DNA of 34,061 nt, from the NCBI GenBank assembly GCA_964389575.1, contig CAYMFF010000027.1:1-34061 (forward strand), in the 5' to 3' direction. The DNA is from JAGNRR01 sp964389575 (GTDB taxonomy: Bacteria; Bacteroidota; Bacteroidia; Chitinophagales; Chitinophagaceae). Positions 23,036 to 33,072 of the stretch are shown here, piece after piece. How positions within the stretch are numbered: the stretch's first letter is position 1; each line of letters begins with the position of its first letter. The notes beneath the pieces were generated by a model. That model was not told where the DNA came from, searched no databases, and saw only the letters and a list, made by a program, of their open reading frames with translations. Both the position numbers and the translations under genes were made by a program.

Positions 23036-25348
23036 ATGGCAAATGAACAGGAGAAACTACAGCAACTACTGCTTAGAGTAGAACAGTTGCAAAAGAAACA
23101 AAATGAATCTTCCAAAGAATTATTTCAGCTTCGAAAAGAAATTTTTGAATTAAAATCTACCAAATCAGAAGAGCGACCTGTGGCTGAATCTTCGGAGGTG
23201 GCAAAACCAAAAGAAGTGCCAAAGTCTGTACGGGTAGAATTAAATCAGCCCAAGGATGAATTGCTTATTGTGGAGAATCAATCAATTGAGACGAAGCCAG
23301 TTCCTCGCAGAGCGTCCAGGTCTTCCTCTGATTTAGAGAAGTTTATCGGAGAAAATTTAATTAGTAAAATCGGAATAATTATTACAATTATCGGTGTGGC
23401 CATTGGTGCAAAATATACCATTGAACATAATTTGATAAGTCCGTTAACCCGAATTGTGTTGGGCTATGTGGCTGGCGTTTTACTGTTGCTGGTTGGGATG
23501 AGGCTGAAGAAAAAATATGAGAAGTACAGTGCTGTGTTGGTAAGTGGTGCAATGACTATTATGTATTTTATCACCTTTGCTGCACATAGTTTTTATGGAC
23601 TCATTCCGCAAACTTTTTCTTTTGGTCTGATGGTTCTTTTTACCATTTTTACAGTAGTTGCAGCATTAAATTATAAACAACAGATAATAGCTCAACTAGG
23701 TTTAGTTGGCGCTTATGCAGTTCCTTTTTTATTGAGTGATGGTTCGGGGAAGGCAGCGGTGCTTTTTACTTACGTCGCGATTATTAATATGGGAATCCTT
23801 TTTGTTTCTTTCAAAAAGTACTGGCGTTCTTTATACTATTCTTCATTTATTTTGAGTTGGCTCATTTTCTTCTCATGGTTCATTTTTCAATATCGAACCA
23901 ATGAGCATTTTACCATTGCTTTTATTTTCATCGGTATCACTTTCGTTACTTTTTATGCGACCTATCTGGCTTATAAGATTTTGCAGAAAAAAGTATTCGA
24001 AATTAAAGACGTAATTCTAATTCTAGCGAATGCCTTCATTTATTTTGCTGTAGGTTATGGATTATTAGCAGAACATTCCGTAGGTAAGGAATTACTAGGT
24101 TTGTTTGCTTTGGCTAACGCTCTCATTCATTTTATTGTAACCGTGGTGGTGTATAAACAGAAACTTGCTGATAAAAACTTGTTTTATTTAGTTGGTGGAC
24201 TTGTTCTGGTGTTTTTAACCATCGCAATTCCAATACAGCTAGATGGAAGTTGGGTAACGTTGCTATGGGCTGGCGAAGCCGCTCTTTTATTCTGGATTGG
24301 TCGTTCTAAAAATGTAAAAATTTACGAGAACTTATCATATCCCGTGATGGCATTAGCGTTTTTTAGTTTGATGGAAGATTGGTCTTCAGTTTATGGAAAC
24401 ATATATCAATTAAACGAAACAGGCTTTACACCTTTGTTTAATATCAATTTTTTAAGTTCAGTGTTGTTTTTGCTTGCTTTTGGTTTTATAACGTATTGGC
24501 TGTATCGAAAAGAAGCGAATTTGAATGAAGAAAAAAATAGTTTTTTAGAACTGGTCAAAGTGGTAATTCCGTCTGTTTTAGTTTTGGTCACTTTCGCATC
24601 TATCGGTTTGGAGTTGATAGATTTTTGGGATTTGAAGATTTTTAGAGCCAATAAAATTATGGCAAATACTCATGATATAATGAGTTTTAAGCATATTTGG
24701 TTGGTAAACTATACCTTGTCATTTCTAATCGGCCTTGCTCTTCTAAATCGTTTGAAGATAAAGAATGATCGCTTAGGTATGGTCAGTGCTGGTCTTTCAA
24801 TTTTAGGTGTTTTTCTTTTCTTAATAGTAGGTCTTTATGAATATAGCGAGCTGAGAGAAAGTTATATTGCTGATCATACTGTTGGGATGTTTCATTTAGG
24901 TATTCGTTATTTATCTTTTGTTTTTGCAGGAGTTTTAGTTTGGATAACAAGGCAATCTGTTTATAAATATTCCGAAAGCAAAGAAGTGAAACTAGCCATG
25001 GAATTGTTTTTACATTTTGTGTTGGTTTGGGTTCTGAGTAGTGAACTGCTTCAATGGCTTGATCTGAGTAGCACGGATAAAAATTACAAATTAGGTTTGA
25101 GTATTTTATGGGGGCTTTATTCGTTATTTCTTATCGTTTTGGGTATTTGGAAGAATAAAAAACATCTCAGGATTGGTGCTATGGTTCTATTTGGAGTGAC
25201 GCTGATTAAGTTATTTATTTATGACTTATCGTATTTGAATACGATTTCTAAGACTATTGTTTTTGTTTCGTTAGGTGTGTTGCTTTTGATAATTTCATTT
25301 CTTTACAATAAATACAGTAGTACGATTAATTATGAAAAAGAAGATTAG
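23036..25348 (+). CDS. DUF2339 polytopic membrane protein
   Basis: The 770-residue protein starts with a coiled coil (about 1-45) and a flexible Lys/Pro-rich linker. From residue 100 it has about twenty transmembrane helices, opening with the DUF2339 hallmark FIGENLISKIGIIITIIGVA. The biochemical role is unknown. Its last 17 bases overlap the DUF3999 gene, a pairing known across several phyla, so the two probably form a complex in the envelope. A TTG (22975-22977) and a TTACTTTG (22993-23000) upstream may be a poor promoter. Confidence 0.9.
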   Translation: MANEQEKLQQLLLRVEQLQKKQNESSKELFQLRKEIFELKSTKSEERPVAESSEVAKPKEVPKSVRVELNQPKDELLIVENQSIETKPVPRRASRSSSDLEKFIGENLISKIGIIITIIGVAIGAKYTIEHNLISPLTRIVLGYVAGVLLLLVGMRLKKKYEKYSAVLVSGAMTIMYFITFAAHSFYGLIPQTFSFGLMVLFTIFTVVAALNYKQQIIAQLGLVGAYAVPFLLSDGSGKAAVLFTYVAIINMGILFVSFKKYWRSLYYSSFILSWLIFFSWFIFQYRTNEHFTIAFIFIGITFVTFYATYLAYKILQKKVFEIKDVILILANAFIYFAVGYGLLAEHSVGKELLGLFALANALIHFIVTVVVYKQKLADKNLFYLVGGLVLVFLTIAIPIQLDGSWVTLLWAGEAALLFWIGRSKNVKIYENLSYPVMALAFFSLMEDWSSVYGNIYQLNETGFTPLFNINFLSSVLFLLAFGFITYWLYRKEANLNEEKNSFLELVKVVIPSVLVLVTFASIGLELIDFWDLKIFRANKIMANTHDIMSFKHIWLVNYTLSFLIGLALLNRLKIKNDRLGMVSAGLSILGVFLFLIVGLYEYSELRESYIADHTVGMFHLGIRYLSFVFAGVLVWITRQSVYKYSESKEVKLAMELFLHFVLVWVLSSELLQWLDLSSTDKNYKLGLSILWGLYSLFLIVLGIWKNKKHLRIGAMVLFGVTLIKLFIYDLSYLNTISKTIVFVSLGVLLLIISFLYNKYSSTINYEKED

Positions 25349-26558
25349 CTTAGTTATTTTATTGCTCGTGCAGATAGCTTGTTTTGGTCAAATGCACAAC
25401 TATCGTTTTAAGCGACCTATAAGTGGCATTGAAAATCAGTGGCACAAAATAAAGTTGCCTGAAGAGGTTTTTAGGAATCTGCAATCGGACGTGGCTCAAC
25501 CTTCTGATTTGCGGATATATGGAGTGACCGAAACAAATGATACCGTCGAAGCACCATATTTAATCAATATTCAAAAAAAGGAAACAAAAACTAAAGATGT
25601 TTCACTGAAGGTTTTAAATCAATCTTATAAATCAGATCGCTATTTCGTTACCTTGAATGTGCCGAGTGGCGAGCCGATTAATTCGGTGCATTTAAATTTT
25701 GATCAAAATAATTTTGATTGGAAAATTAAAATAGAAGGAAGCAATGACCAAAATGAATGGTTTGAAATTGCTAATGATAAACGTGTTGTTTCTATTCAGC
25801 AGCCGAATATGAAATATGCTTTTACGGATGTGAGTTTTGGTGAAAGTCAATATAAATATTACCGCTTGTCTTTTAAATCTGATAAGGATGTAAAATTGAA
25901 TTCGGCCACTACCTCTTTGTTGAAAACGACTCAAGGGAATTCCAAAAAGCAATCGATCAATATAGAAGTGAATGAAGATAAGAAAGGACGCATTACGTTA
26001 ATCGATATGGAATTTGACGAGCCAACACCTATTCATAAACTTAGTTTACAGGTCGCAGATCAGTTTGATTACTACCGCAGGATTAGTATTGAGTATGCAA
26101 TTGGTTCTTTGGGAGATTCAGATGTGTATGGTCATTTGTATTCAGGTGTCTTGTCATCTGTTGAGCCAGCTGATTTCGAATTTCGACGAACCATGGTGAA
26201 AAAACTAAGAGTGTATGTCTACAATAATGATAATCAGCCGTTACGTTTTCTGGGTGCTGATGCTCAACGTTATGAGGTTGAATTAATTGCACGCTTTACA
26301 GAAAAGGCTTCGTATTATTTAGTTTACGGTAGTGAAAAAATGCCCGCACCAAATTATGATATAGCAAGATTTAAAGATAAAATTCCAAAACAACTATCAG
26401 AGCTAACATTAGGGGCAGCAGGCGCCTCAGGAGTATTGTCCGAAAAAATAGAAGAGCCTTTATTTAAAAACAAAGCATGGCTTTGGGGAATTATGGTTTT
26501 TATAATTCTTTTACTTGGTTGGTTTACTTTCGGGATGCTCAAAAAAGCTGAGGAGTAA
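25332..26558 (+). CDS. DUF3999-type exported protein with C-terminal anchor
   Basis: The 408-residue protein has a signal peptide (1-19, IACFGQ), a large beta-rich domain with discoidin-like segments (VHLNFDQNNFDWKIKIEGSN near 124-143 and LRVYVYNNDNQPLRFLG), and one transmembrane helix at about 382-402 with a short basic cytoplasmic end. This matches DUF3999. It overlaps the DUF2339 gene and is probably its partner, with the globular domain outside the inner membrane. Family identity is likely; function is unknown. Confidence 0.82.
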   Translation: MKKKISLVILLLVQIACFGQMHNYRFKRPISGIENQWHKIKLPEEVFRNLQSDVAQPSDLRIYGVTETNDTVEAPYLINIQKKETKTKDVSLKVLNQSYKSDRYFVTLNVPSGEPINSVHLNFDQNNFDWKIKIEGSNDQNEWFEIANDKRVVSIQQPNMKYAFTDVSFGESQYKYYRLSFKSDKDVKLNSATTSLLKTTQGNSKKQSINIEVNEDKKGRITLIDMEFDEPTPIHKLSLQVADQFDYYRRISIEYAIGSLGDSDVYGHLYSGVLSSVEPADFEFRRTMVKKLRVYVYNNDNQPLRFLGADAQRYEVELIARFTEKASYYLVYGSEKMPAPNYDIARFKDKIPKQLSELTLGAAGASGVLSEKIEEPLFKNKAWLWGIMVFIILLLGWFTFGMLKKAEE

Positions 26559-26565
26559 TAAACAA

Positions 26566-27507
26566 TTATAGATTCAACACACCTAGAATTTCTTCTTGTA
26601 AAAATTGTCCGCCCGGATAAGCGGCTGTGTAATCGAGATTAAGCCAAATTCTATTTCGCTCATCAATATGATAATATAAATTTTCATTGCCGATTTCATA
26701 GCGGAAAAGCTTTTCGCGAATTAGGTAATTTAGAGCTTCGAGTTCATTGTGAGAACCAATCAACAACTCTGGGTAAACGTGTTTTTTTGTATAAATAAAG
26801 CGAACGGTTCCGCCGATTGATTTTATAGCAGATGCCATAAGAATCGAATGGTCATCACAATCACCAGATAAATGTTCAACGGATTCGCTCGCTGGTGCTA
26901 TGTATTCTCGACTTTTTGGATCATTAACGTAATTCCATTTTGAGTTTATCTCTTTGAAGATTGCAAAGCACTGTATGGCCACTCGGTGTTTTTTTCGTTG
27001 TTGATAATCTACAAAATACTTACTGGTAGCTTGCAAGGCAAAGTTTCGCACAGCGGGATTTTGAAATTCAATGCCTGCTGTGAATTTTTCTTTATTCGGA
27101 AATGGGATGAAATTAGAAGCAATATATTCTTCGGGATGTGGACTATCTTTTAACGAATAGAGCATCGCTCGATAATCTTCGTAAAGGTTGTCAAAACAAT
27201 ATCGGTTCGTGAATTGAGCGAAGGTTAATCCAACCAATGTGGCTAAAAACCCAGCAATGATTAATCCTTTCATTTTTTTAAAAACGAAATAAACGAAAAG
27301 CAAGGTTAATATCGCCAAAAGAATTCTGTCACTCTTAAAGGGCCAATTCGGATTGGGTGCATAGCGATGTAATAAGATAAACAGCGGGGCAGCTATCAAT
27401 AAACTTAATGCACCAAGAATAGGATTTACAATCCGTGAAACTTCATTGTCCGTCTCTTTTATAAATAGCTTGGAGCTCATTACTTGTTTTGTAAATCTTG
27501 TCGTCAT
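26566..27507 (-). CDS. Membrane-anchored transglutaminase-like protein
   Basis: The 313-residue protein has two to three N-terminal transmembrane helices (about 28-47, 60-77, 80-98) and a transglutaminase/protease-like domain from about 150. The catalytic triad is visible: Cys217 in HLSGDCDDHS, His243 in KKHVYPEL and Asp292 in WLNLDYTA. In bacteria such domains act as cysteine peptidases or in envelope modification. The gene stands alone and converges with DUF3999 with a 7-base gap. The C-terminus ends at YPGGQFLQEEILGVLNL. Confidence 0.85.
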   Translation of the reverse strand: MTTRFTKQVMSSKLFIKETDNEVSRIVNPILGALSLLIAAPLFILLHRYAPNPNWPFKSDRILLAILTLLFVYFVFKKMKGLIIAGFLATLVGLTFAQFTNRYCFDNLYEDYRAMLYSLKDSPHPEEYIASNFIPFPNKEKFTAGIEFQNPAVRNFALQATSKYFVDYQQRKKHRVAIQCFAIFKEINSKWNYVNDPKSREYIAPASESVEHLSGDCDDHSILMASAIKSIGGTVRFIYTKKHVYPELLIGSHNELEALNYLIREKLFRYEIGNENLYYHIDERNRIWLNLDYTAAYPGGQFLQEEILGVLNL

Positions 27508-27538
27508 GGCTAAAGTAAATAGTTCTGATAGTTCACAA

Positions 27539-27568
27539 TTGATTTTTGCCTATATTATTCTATTTTTA
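27539..27568 (+). promoter_or_regulatory. Candidate promoter of the M16 peptidase gene
   Basis: TTG at 27539-27541 is followed after 19 bases by TATTTTTA (27561-27568), which matches the Bacteroidota consensus TAnnTTTG at seven of eight positions. The start codon is 19 bases further on. Confidence 0.4.
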
Positions 27569-27587
27569 AGGTCATAATTTTTTATCC

Positions 27588-30521
27588 ATGAAAAGTATAT
27601 TGCTCATAACCATTCTGTCATTTTCAATTTTTCAATTAACTGCTCAGTCTTTTGAGTGGAAGGAAAAAGAGCGCAATGGGTACTATTATCAGTATGTAGA
27701 AAACGATCCAGCGAATGCTCGTTTTTATGTTTTGCAAAATGGTCTAACGGTTATTTTATCCGAGAATCATAGTACGCCACGCATTCAAACCATTATAGGC
27801 ACTAAAGCGGGTAGTAAATCCGATCCAGCTGAGCACACCGGCTTGGCGCACTATTTGGAGCATATGCTTTTTAAAGGAACCGATAAATATGGTTCATTGA
27901 ATTGGGAAAAGGAAAAAGTACTATTAAATGTTATTGATGATTTGTATGAGCAATATAATTCAACAAAAGATGAAACCCAGCGTAAGGAAATTTACAAAGA
28001 AATAGATTCTGTGTCGGGGGAAGCTTCTAAATATGCTATTGCAAATGAGTATGATAAACTGAGTGCCATGATAGGAGCTAAGGGCACCAATGCTTTTACT
28101 TCTTTCGAAAAAACGGCTTATATTAATGATATTCCAACCAATCAAATAGATCGTTGGTTAGCCATTGAAGCAGAACGATTTAGAAATCCGATTTTGCGAA
28201 TTTTTCATACGGAACTGGAAGCTGTGTATGAAGAGAAAAATAGATCGTTGGATAGCGACGGTGATAAGGTTTTTGAAAAATTATTTTTAGACCTATTCCC
28301 TAATCATAATTATGGTTTGCAAACTACTATTGGAACCATTGAGCATTTAAAGAATCCTTCGTTGAAGGAAATTCGCAACTATTTTCAAACGTATTATGTA
28401 CCAAATAATATGTGTTTAATCATGGTAGGTGATTTTGATGCCGATGAGGTAATCGGTAAGGTAGATAAGGCATTTGCTTATATGCAAGCCAAAGATGTTC
28501 CTCAGTATACATTCTCGCCTGAAAAGGAAATTACAAAGCCCAAAGAGTCCACTATCTACGGGCCGGATGCTGAATATTTAACAATGGCATATCGTTTTCC
28601 TGGCGCAGATAGTAAAGAGGCTATGTTATTAGATGTAATGGGCGATGTTTTGTCAAATGGTACAGCTGGACTCATGGATTTGAACTTAGTAAAAAAACAA
28701 AAAGTATTAAGCGCGGGCGGTGGAGCCTATGTGTTGAAAGACTACGGAACATTATATCTAGAAGGAAAAGCCAAGCAAGGTCAGCAGTTAGAAGAAGTAA
28801 AGGCTTTAATGTTGGGAGAAATTGAAAAGCTAAAACGCGGTGATTTCGATAATAGTTTGCTTCAAGCGGTTTTGAATAATAATAAGAAATATAATATCCA
28901 ACGTTACGAAGGAAATGGAGGTCGAGCCTATTCATTGCTTGATGCTTTTATCGTAGAATCTGATTGGAGGCAAGAAGCTAGTTTGTTGGAGAAAATGAGT
29001 TCTATTACCAAAAATGATATTCAACAATTTGCACAAAAATGGCTTCGCGACAATTATGTCTGTGTCTATAAAAAAATAGGTAAAGACCCTAATGCATTAA
29101 AAGTTGATAAGCCAACTATTACTCCGGTTTCGGTAAACCGCGATGCGCAATCTGATTTTGTGACTCAAATAGCGAATACGAAAACCAAAGAAATTAAGCC
29201 TGTTTATTTGAATTATGAAAAGGATATTGATCGTGCTGAAATAATGACGGGAAAGCGAATTACACAGTTGCTGGCTGTGAAAAATACTACAAATGATTTA
29301 TTTAATCAATATTACTATATCCCTATGGGAAGCCATCATAATAAGGTCTTGCCAATTGCTATGGATTATCTGCAGTTCTTAGGTACGAAGAAACTCCGTG
29401 CTTCGGAGATAAGTAAGAAATTTTACACCTTGGCTTGTGATTTTGGAGTTAGTGCGAGTAGTGAAGAAAGTTATGTTTATCTAAATGGTTTGCAAGAAAA
29501 TTATACAGAAGCTTTAAAGCTCTTTGAAGAATTATTAGCACAATGTCAGCCCGATGAAAATGCGTTGAGAGAAATGATTGCTGGTATCAAGAAAAAGAGA
29601 ACAGATGCTAAAAGAAGCAAAGGAGCAATTCGAAGTGGTATGCGTTATTATGCTATGTATGGTGCTGATAATCCATTTAACTACGAGTTGAGTAATGAAG
29701 AATTAGATGAATTAAAAGCTCAGGATTTAGTGAATATGATTCATAATTTATTGGGCTATTCTCATAAGGTGTTGTATTATGGTCCAAAGTCTGCGAATCA
29801 GTTGTCGCGGGTATTAAGCCAGTATCATGGCACGTTTAGACCAGAAAAACGTATTCCAGAAATTCACAAATTTGTTTATCAAAAGCAGCAGAAAAATCAA
29901 GTTCTAATGACTGATTATGATATGGTGCAATCAGAAATAAGTTGGATTCGAATTAATGATCAATTTTCGCCAGAGGTATTGCCCAGTATCAAAATGTTTA
30001 ATGAATATTTTGGTGGCAATATGAGTGGTATTGTATTTCAGGATATTCGAGAATCTAAGGCATTGGCCTATTCTGCTTATGCCTCTTATGGTGTGCCCAG
30101 TCAGGAAAAAGATCCATTTTATATGATGGGATATGTCGGCTGTCAAGCAGATAAAATGAAGGAGAGTATCACTGCCATGCAAGCGCTATTGGATAAGTTG
30201 CCTTTGTCTGAAAAACTATTTGCGAACTCTAAGGCATCTTTATTGAACTCGATTTCTACTTCACGAATTAATAAAGCCAGTATTTTATTTGATTATTTAT
30301 CAGCACAGAAAAAAGGCGTGAACTATGATTTGAGAAAAAACACTTTTGATAAGGTGAGCAATATGCAACTAACTGACGTGAAAGATTTTCATGAAAATGA
30401 AATTGCCAATAAGGCGCATACGCTCAGTGTATTGGGGTCTAAAGAAAAATTGGACATGGACGTTTTGAAGAATTATGGCTCCGTGAAAGAGTTGAGTTTG
30501 GTGGAAATTTTTGGGTACTAA
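27588..30521 (+). CDS. Exported M16-family zinc metallopeptidase
   Basis: The 977-residue protein has a signal peptide (1-20, FQLTAQ) and the tandem M16 domain architecture of pitrilysin-like peptidases. The inverted zinc motif is HYLEH (88-92) in HTGLAHYLEHMLFKGT, and the third ligand is probably Glu216 in EAVYEEKN. Between them is an insertion that stretches the usual spacing of about 75 residues to 124, a charged helical segment (about 105-160). The C-terminal half repeats the fold without the motif (IFQDIRESKALAYSAYASYG near 810-829), as expected for the inactive half. It probably degrades peptides in the periplasm. It is transcribed alone. Confidence 0.93.
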   Translation: MKSILLITILSFSIFQLTAQSFEWKEKERNGYYYQYVENDPANARFYVLQNGLTVILSENHSTPRIQTIIGTKAGSKSDPAEHTGLAHYLEHMLFKGTDKYGSLNWEKEKVLLNVIDDLYEQYNSTKDETQRKEIYKEIDSVSGEASKYAIANEYDKLSAMIGAKGTNAFTSFEKTAYINDIPTNQIDRWLAIEAERFRNPILRIFHTELEAVYEEKNRSLDSDGDKVFEKLFLDLFPNHNYGLQTTIGTIEHLKNPSLKEIRNYFQTYYVPNNMCLIMVGDFDADEVIGKVDKAFAYMQAKDVPQYTFSPEKEITKPKESTIYGPDAEYLTMAYRFPGADSKEAMLLDVMGDVLSNGTAGLMDLNLVKKQKVLSAGGGAYVLKDYGTLYLEGKAKQGQQLEEVKALMLGEIEKLKRGDFDNSLLQAVLNNNKKYNIQRYEGNGGRAYSLLDAFIVESDWRQEASLLEKMSSITKNDIQQFAQKWLRDNYVCVYKKIGKDPNALKVDKPTITPVSVNRDAQSDFVTQIANTKTKEIKPVYLNYEKDIDRAEIMTGKRITQLLAVKNTTNDLFNQYYYIPMGSHHNKVLPIAMDYLQFLGTKKLRASEISKKFYTLACDFGVSASSEESYVYLNGLQENYTEALKLFEELLAQCQPDENALREMIAGIKKKRTDAKRSKGAIRSGMRYYAMYGADNPFNYELSNEELDELKAQDLVNMIHNLLGYSHKVLYYGPKSANQLSRVLSQYHGTFRPEKRIPEIHKFVYQKQQKNQVLMTDYDMVQSEISWIRINDQFSPEVLPSIKMFNEYFGGNMSGIVFQDIRESKALAYSAYASYGVPSQEKDPFYMMGYVGCQADKMKESITAMQALLDKLPLSEKLFANSKASLLNSISTSRINKASILFDYLSAQKKGVNYDLRKNTFDKVSNMQLTDVKDFHENEIANKAHTLSVLGSKEKLDMDVLKNYGSVKELSLVEIFGY

Positions 30522-30627
30522 TATCGATATCAATTCGTTCGAATTAACAGTCGGTATATAATTGAATTCTTTCAAATTACTAGGATGCTCTTGAAGAAGT
30601 TGTAGTTCAGTCTTATGATTTCTAAAT

Positions 30628-31311
30628 CTATCTTGCTTCTTTTATAGGCTCAAAAAGTTGTTTCTTATGTTCTTGAACATTCCATTCAATATCCCAATTT
30701 TTTACATATTCAGCCAGAGGAGATAGACCCATTTTTAATCTTCGTTCATCTACTTGTTCAGGATTGGAAATTGGGAACACCGCCCATTTTCCTGTTTTGG
30801 GGTCTCGGGATATTTGGCTACCATAAAGTTGCTTTTTGCCACTGCGCATCAATATTCGGTCTTCTAATAAAGCTAAGCTAGATTTTGGGGCATCCCCATT
30901 TTCACTTGCTTTGCGCATCATAGGAAGGTATTTCTGCTGTGTATTAAAATCCGCATGTTGTATAACTAGAAACAGCGCACTGTTGCCTACATCGCCTACG
31001 CATTCTGCACTGAGCCAACCGTGTTGTTCAAGAATAGCCGTTACTTTTTTTAAATTTTTAGTATCCTTCTTATTAATACTTCGCCAAGCTTCTTTTACTT
31101 CTTTCGAATTTTGACCATGCTTTTGTTCTATTGATTGAACTTTTTTTCGACCGGATTGGTCATCTTTTAGAATAACTAATAGTTCTTGACGAATCTTTTC
31201 ATAATCAACAATAGAATTCTTCTTTACTTTATTAGCACTTTGACAAGCAGTAAATTCTATGGAAATAAATAGTACTGCCAAAAAAAATGATAAATAAGTA
31301 ATCGTTCTCAT
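30628..31311 (-). CDS. DUF6624-type lipoprotein
   Basis: From the ATG at 31311 the 227-residue product has a lipoprotein signal peptide ending EFTAC (Cys23). The body contains HGWLSAECVGDVGNSALFLV, IQHAD, QKYLPMMRKA, LALLEDRILM and GKKQLYGSQI, the conserved block of the DUF6624 family. An upstream TTG at 31341 would add ten residues, overlap the neighbour by 29 bases and push the lipobox inward, so it is rejected. The ATG lies 1 base after the stop of the glutamate synthase-like gene, indicating an operon. Function unknown. Confidence 0.8.
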   Translation of the reverse strand: MRTITYLSFFLAVLFISIEFTACQSANKVKKNSIVDYEKIRQELLVILKDDQSGRKKVQSIEQKHGQNSKEVKEAWRSINKKDTKNLKKVTAILEQHGWLSAECVGDVGNSALFLVIQHADFNTQQKYLPMMRKASENGDAPKSSLALLEDRILMRSGKKQLYGSQISRDPKTGKWAVFPISNPEQVDERRLKMGLSPLAEYVKNWDIEWNVQEHKKQLFEPIKEAR

Positions 31312-31312
31312 T

Positions 31313-32938
31313 TTAAGCCAAAACAGTTTCTTCTTGCTCAACTAAGCGATAACTCTTAAACCGATCTGCAGTAGCACCTTTCCAAGAAGCTAAGTATTTT
31401 TTAGGAACCGTTTCTTCTTGAAGCATACATCCGACGGCTACTTCTGGATAGGTCTGTTCCAATGTTTCCACTTCAGTTCTGCTTACTCGGCGGAACATTA
31501 CAAAGCGACCAACTTTATCTGGATGATCTATTCCAGCGGCGCCCATAAGTTCAACGGCACTTTTAACCGTTTCATGATGATAGTTAGCTACTCGTACTTT
31601 TTTATCCGCCACGACTAATCCTTTTACTAAATGTTTTTGTTGTGTAGCAACACCGGTTGGACATTCGTTATCATTACAGCGCAATGCTTGAATACATCCT
31701 AGTGCAAACATCATGCCCCGGGCCGAATTGCAAATGTCAGCGCCATGTGATAAGCACTCCATAATATGAAAACCACTGGTTACTCTTCCGCTGGCGATAA
31801 TTTTTATTTGATCTTTGATGCCAAAGCCTTTCAAGGTGTCATGCACAAAAACAATAGCATCTTTTAACGGCATGCCTACGTAGTTTGTGAATTCCAAGGG
31901 AGCGGCTCCTGTTCCACCTTCGCCACCATCTACCGAAATAAAATCTACATAAATATTTTCTTCTACCATAGCCTTGCAAATAGCAATAAACTCAGATCGA
32001 TTACCGATGCAAATCTTAAATCCTACGGGTTTGCCACCATTTCCTTCTCGCAATTTTTTTACGAAATGTACAAATTCTCTGGGTGTAGTAAAGGCCGAAT
32101 GATAGGGTGGGGAGATTATGTCATTCCCTTTTTCAACCAATCGAATGGCTGCAATTTCATCAGTTACTTTTTCTTTAGGTAAGATGCCTCCGTGTCCTGG
32201 TTTGGCGCCTTGTGAAAATTTGACCTCAATCATTTTTACATTCGGTAGTGTAGCCCGTTTTTTATATTCTTCAAAATTGAAAGTTCCATCTGCATTACGG
32301 CAAGAAAAATATCCGGTGCCAATATTCCAGCATACATCGCCGCCTGGCTCAAGATGATATGGACTCAAGCCACCTTCTCCTGTATTATGAAAAAAGTGTC
32401 CTATTTGAGCGCCACCGTTCAAGGCCAAAACTGCATTTTTACTTAAAGAACCAAAACTCATAGCGCTTATATTAAAAAGACTACTCGGATACGGATTTTC
32501 GCATTGAGAGCTACCAATCATTACTCGTGGGTTATGATCTAAATCATGGGGGTTTAAAGCTGAAATGCTATGATTAATCCAATGATAATCTGCTTCATAA
32601 ACATCGAGTTGGGTGCCAAAAGGAACCGTGTCACGCACTTTCTTTGCTCGTTGATAAACTAAGCTTCTTGCCAAGCGATTAAACGGTTTTCCACTCGTAT
32701 CACTTTCTACAAAGTATTGTTGAATTTCGGGTCGAATAGACTCAAATAAATATCGAAGTCTTCCGGCTACTGGAAAATTTCTACGAATGGCATGCTTGGT
32801 TTGATACATGTCATAAACTCCTAAGAGAAATAATGGGACTATTAAAATTAATGACCATAAAACGGGTAACCACCGGATTGAAAGCGCACCAATGATTACA
32901 AATAATACGATAAACAGTGGGAAGAATATTTTTCTCAT
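31313..32938 (-). CDS. Membrane-anchored FMN-binding glutamate synthase-like protein
   Basis: The 541-residue protein has one or two N-terminal transmembrane segments (about 5-42) and then the FMN/[3Fe-4S] synthase domain of GltB. Seen are SAMSFGSLSKNA (158-169), GEGGLSPYH, KFSQGAKPGHGG (240-251), ISVDGGEGGTGAAP (335-348), and the iron-sulphur cysteines Cys415, Cys421, Cys426 in the spacing C-x5-C-x4-C. It has no glutaminase domain, so ammonia or another substrate would be needed. Such stand-alone proteins are common in bacteria, and their physiological reaction is uncertain. It heads a two-gene unit with the DUF6624 lipoprotein. Confidence 0.9.
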   Translation of the reverse strand: MRKIFFPLFIVLFVIIGALSIRWLPVLWSLILIVPLFLLGVYDMYQTKHAIRRNFPVAGRLRYLFESIRPEIQQYFVESDTSGKPFNRLARSLVYQRAKKVRDTVPFGTQLDVYEADYHWINHSISALNPHDLDHNPRVMIGSSQCENPYPSSLFNISAMSFGSLSKNAVLALNGGAQIGHFFHNTGEGGLSPYHLEPGGDVCWNIGTGYFSCRNADGTFNFEEYKKRATLPNVKMIEVKFSQGAKPGHGGILPKEKVTDEIAAIRLVEKGNDIISPPYHSAFTTPREFVHFVKKLREGNGGKPVGFKICIGNRSEFIAICKAMVEENIYVDFISVDGGEGGTGAAPLEFTNYVGMPLKDAIVFVHDTLKGFGIKDQIKIIASGRVTSGFHIMECLSHGADICNSARGMMFALGCIQALRCNDNECPTGVATQQKHLVKGLVVADKKVRVANYHHETVKSAVELMGAAGIDHPDKVGRFVMFRRVSRTEVETLEQTYPEVAVGCMLQEETVPKKYLASWKGATADRFKSYRLVEQEETVLA

Positions 32939-33072
32939 GTAATGTCAAAAGTAAGTAATATTTTTTTTGATTCAGATGAATCCGTTTTTGTCAATTCTTG
33001 CAACGCTTTAATTCCAATTGAGATTATGTGATAAAGATTTAAATCCTTAACTTTAGATATAAATCAAGGGAT

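Noticed and set aside
30532..30545. AATTCG/CGAATT foldback after the M16 peptidase gene as a terminator
   Set aside because: The stem is 6 bp with a 2-base loop and no T-run.
31312..31341. TTG start for the DUF6624 lipoprotein at 31341
   Set aside because: The ATG at 31311 gives a proper lipoprotein signal and sits 1 base after the upstream stop.
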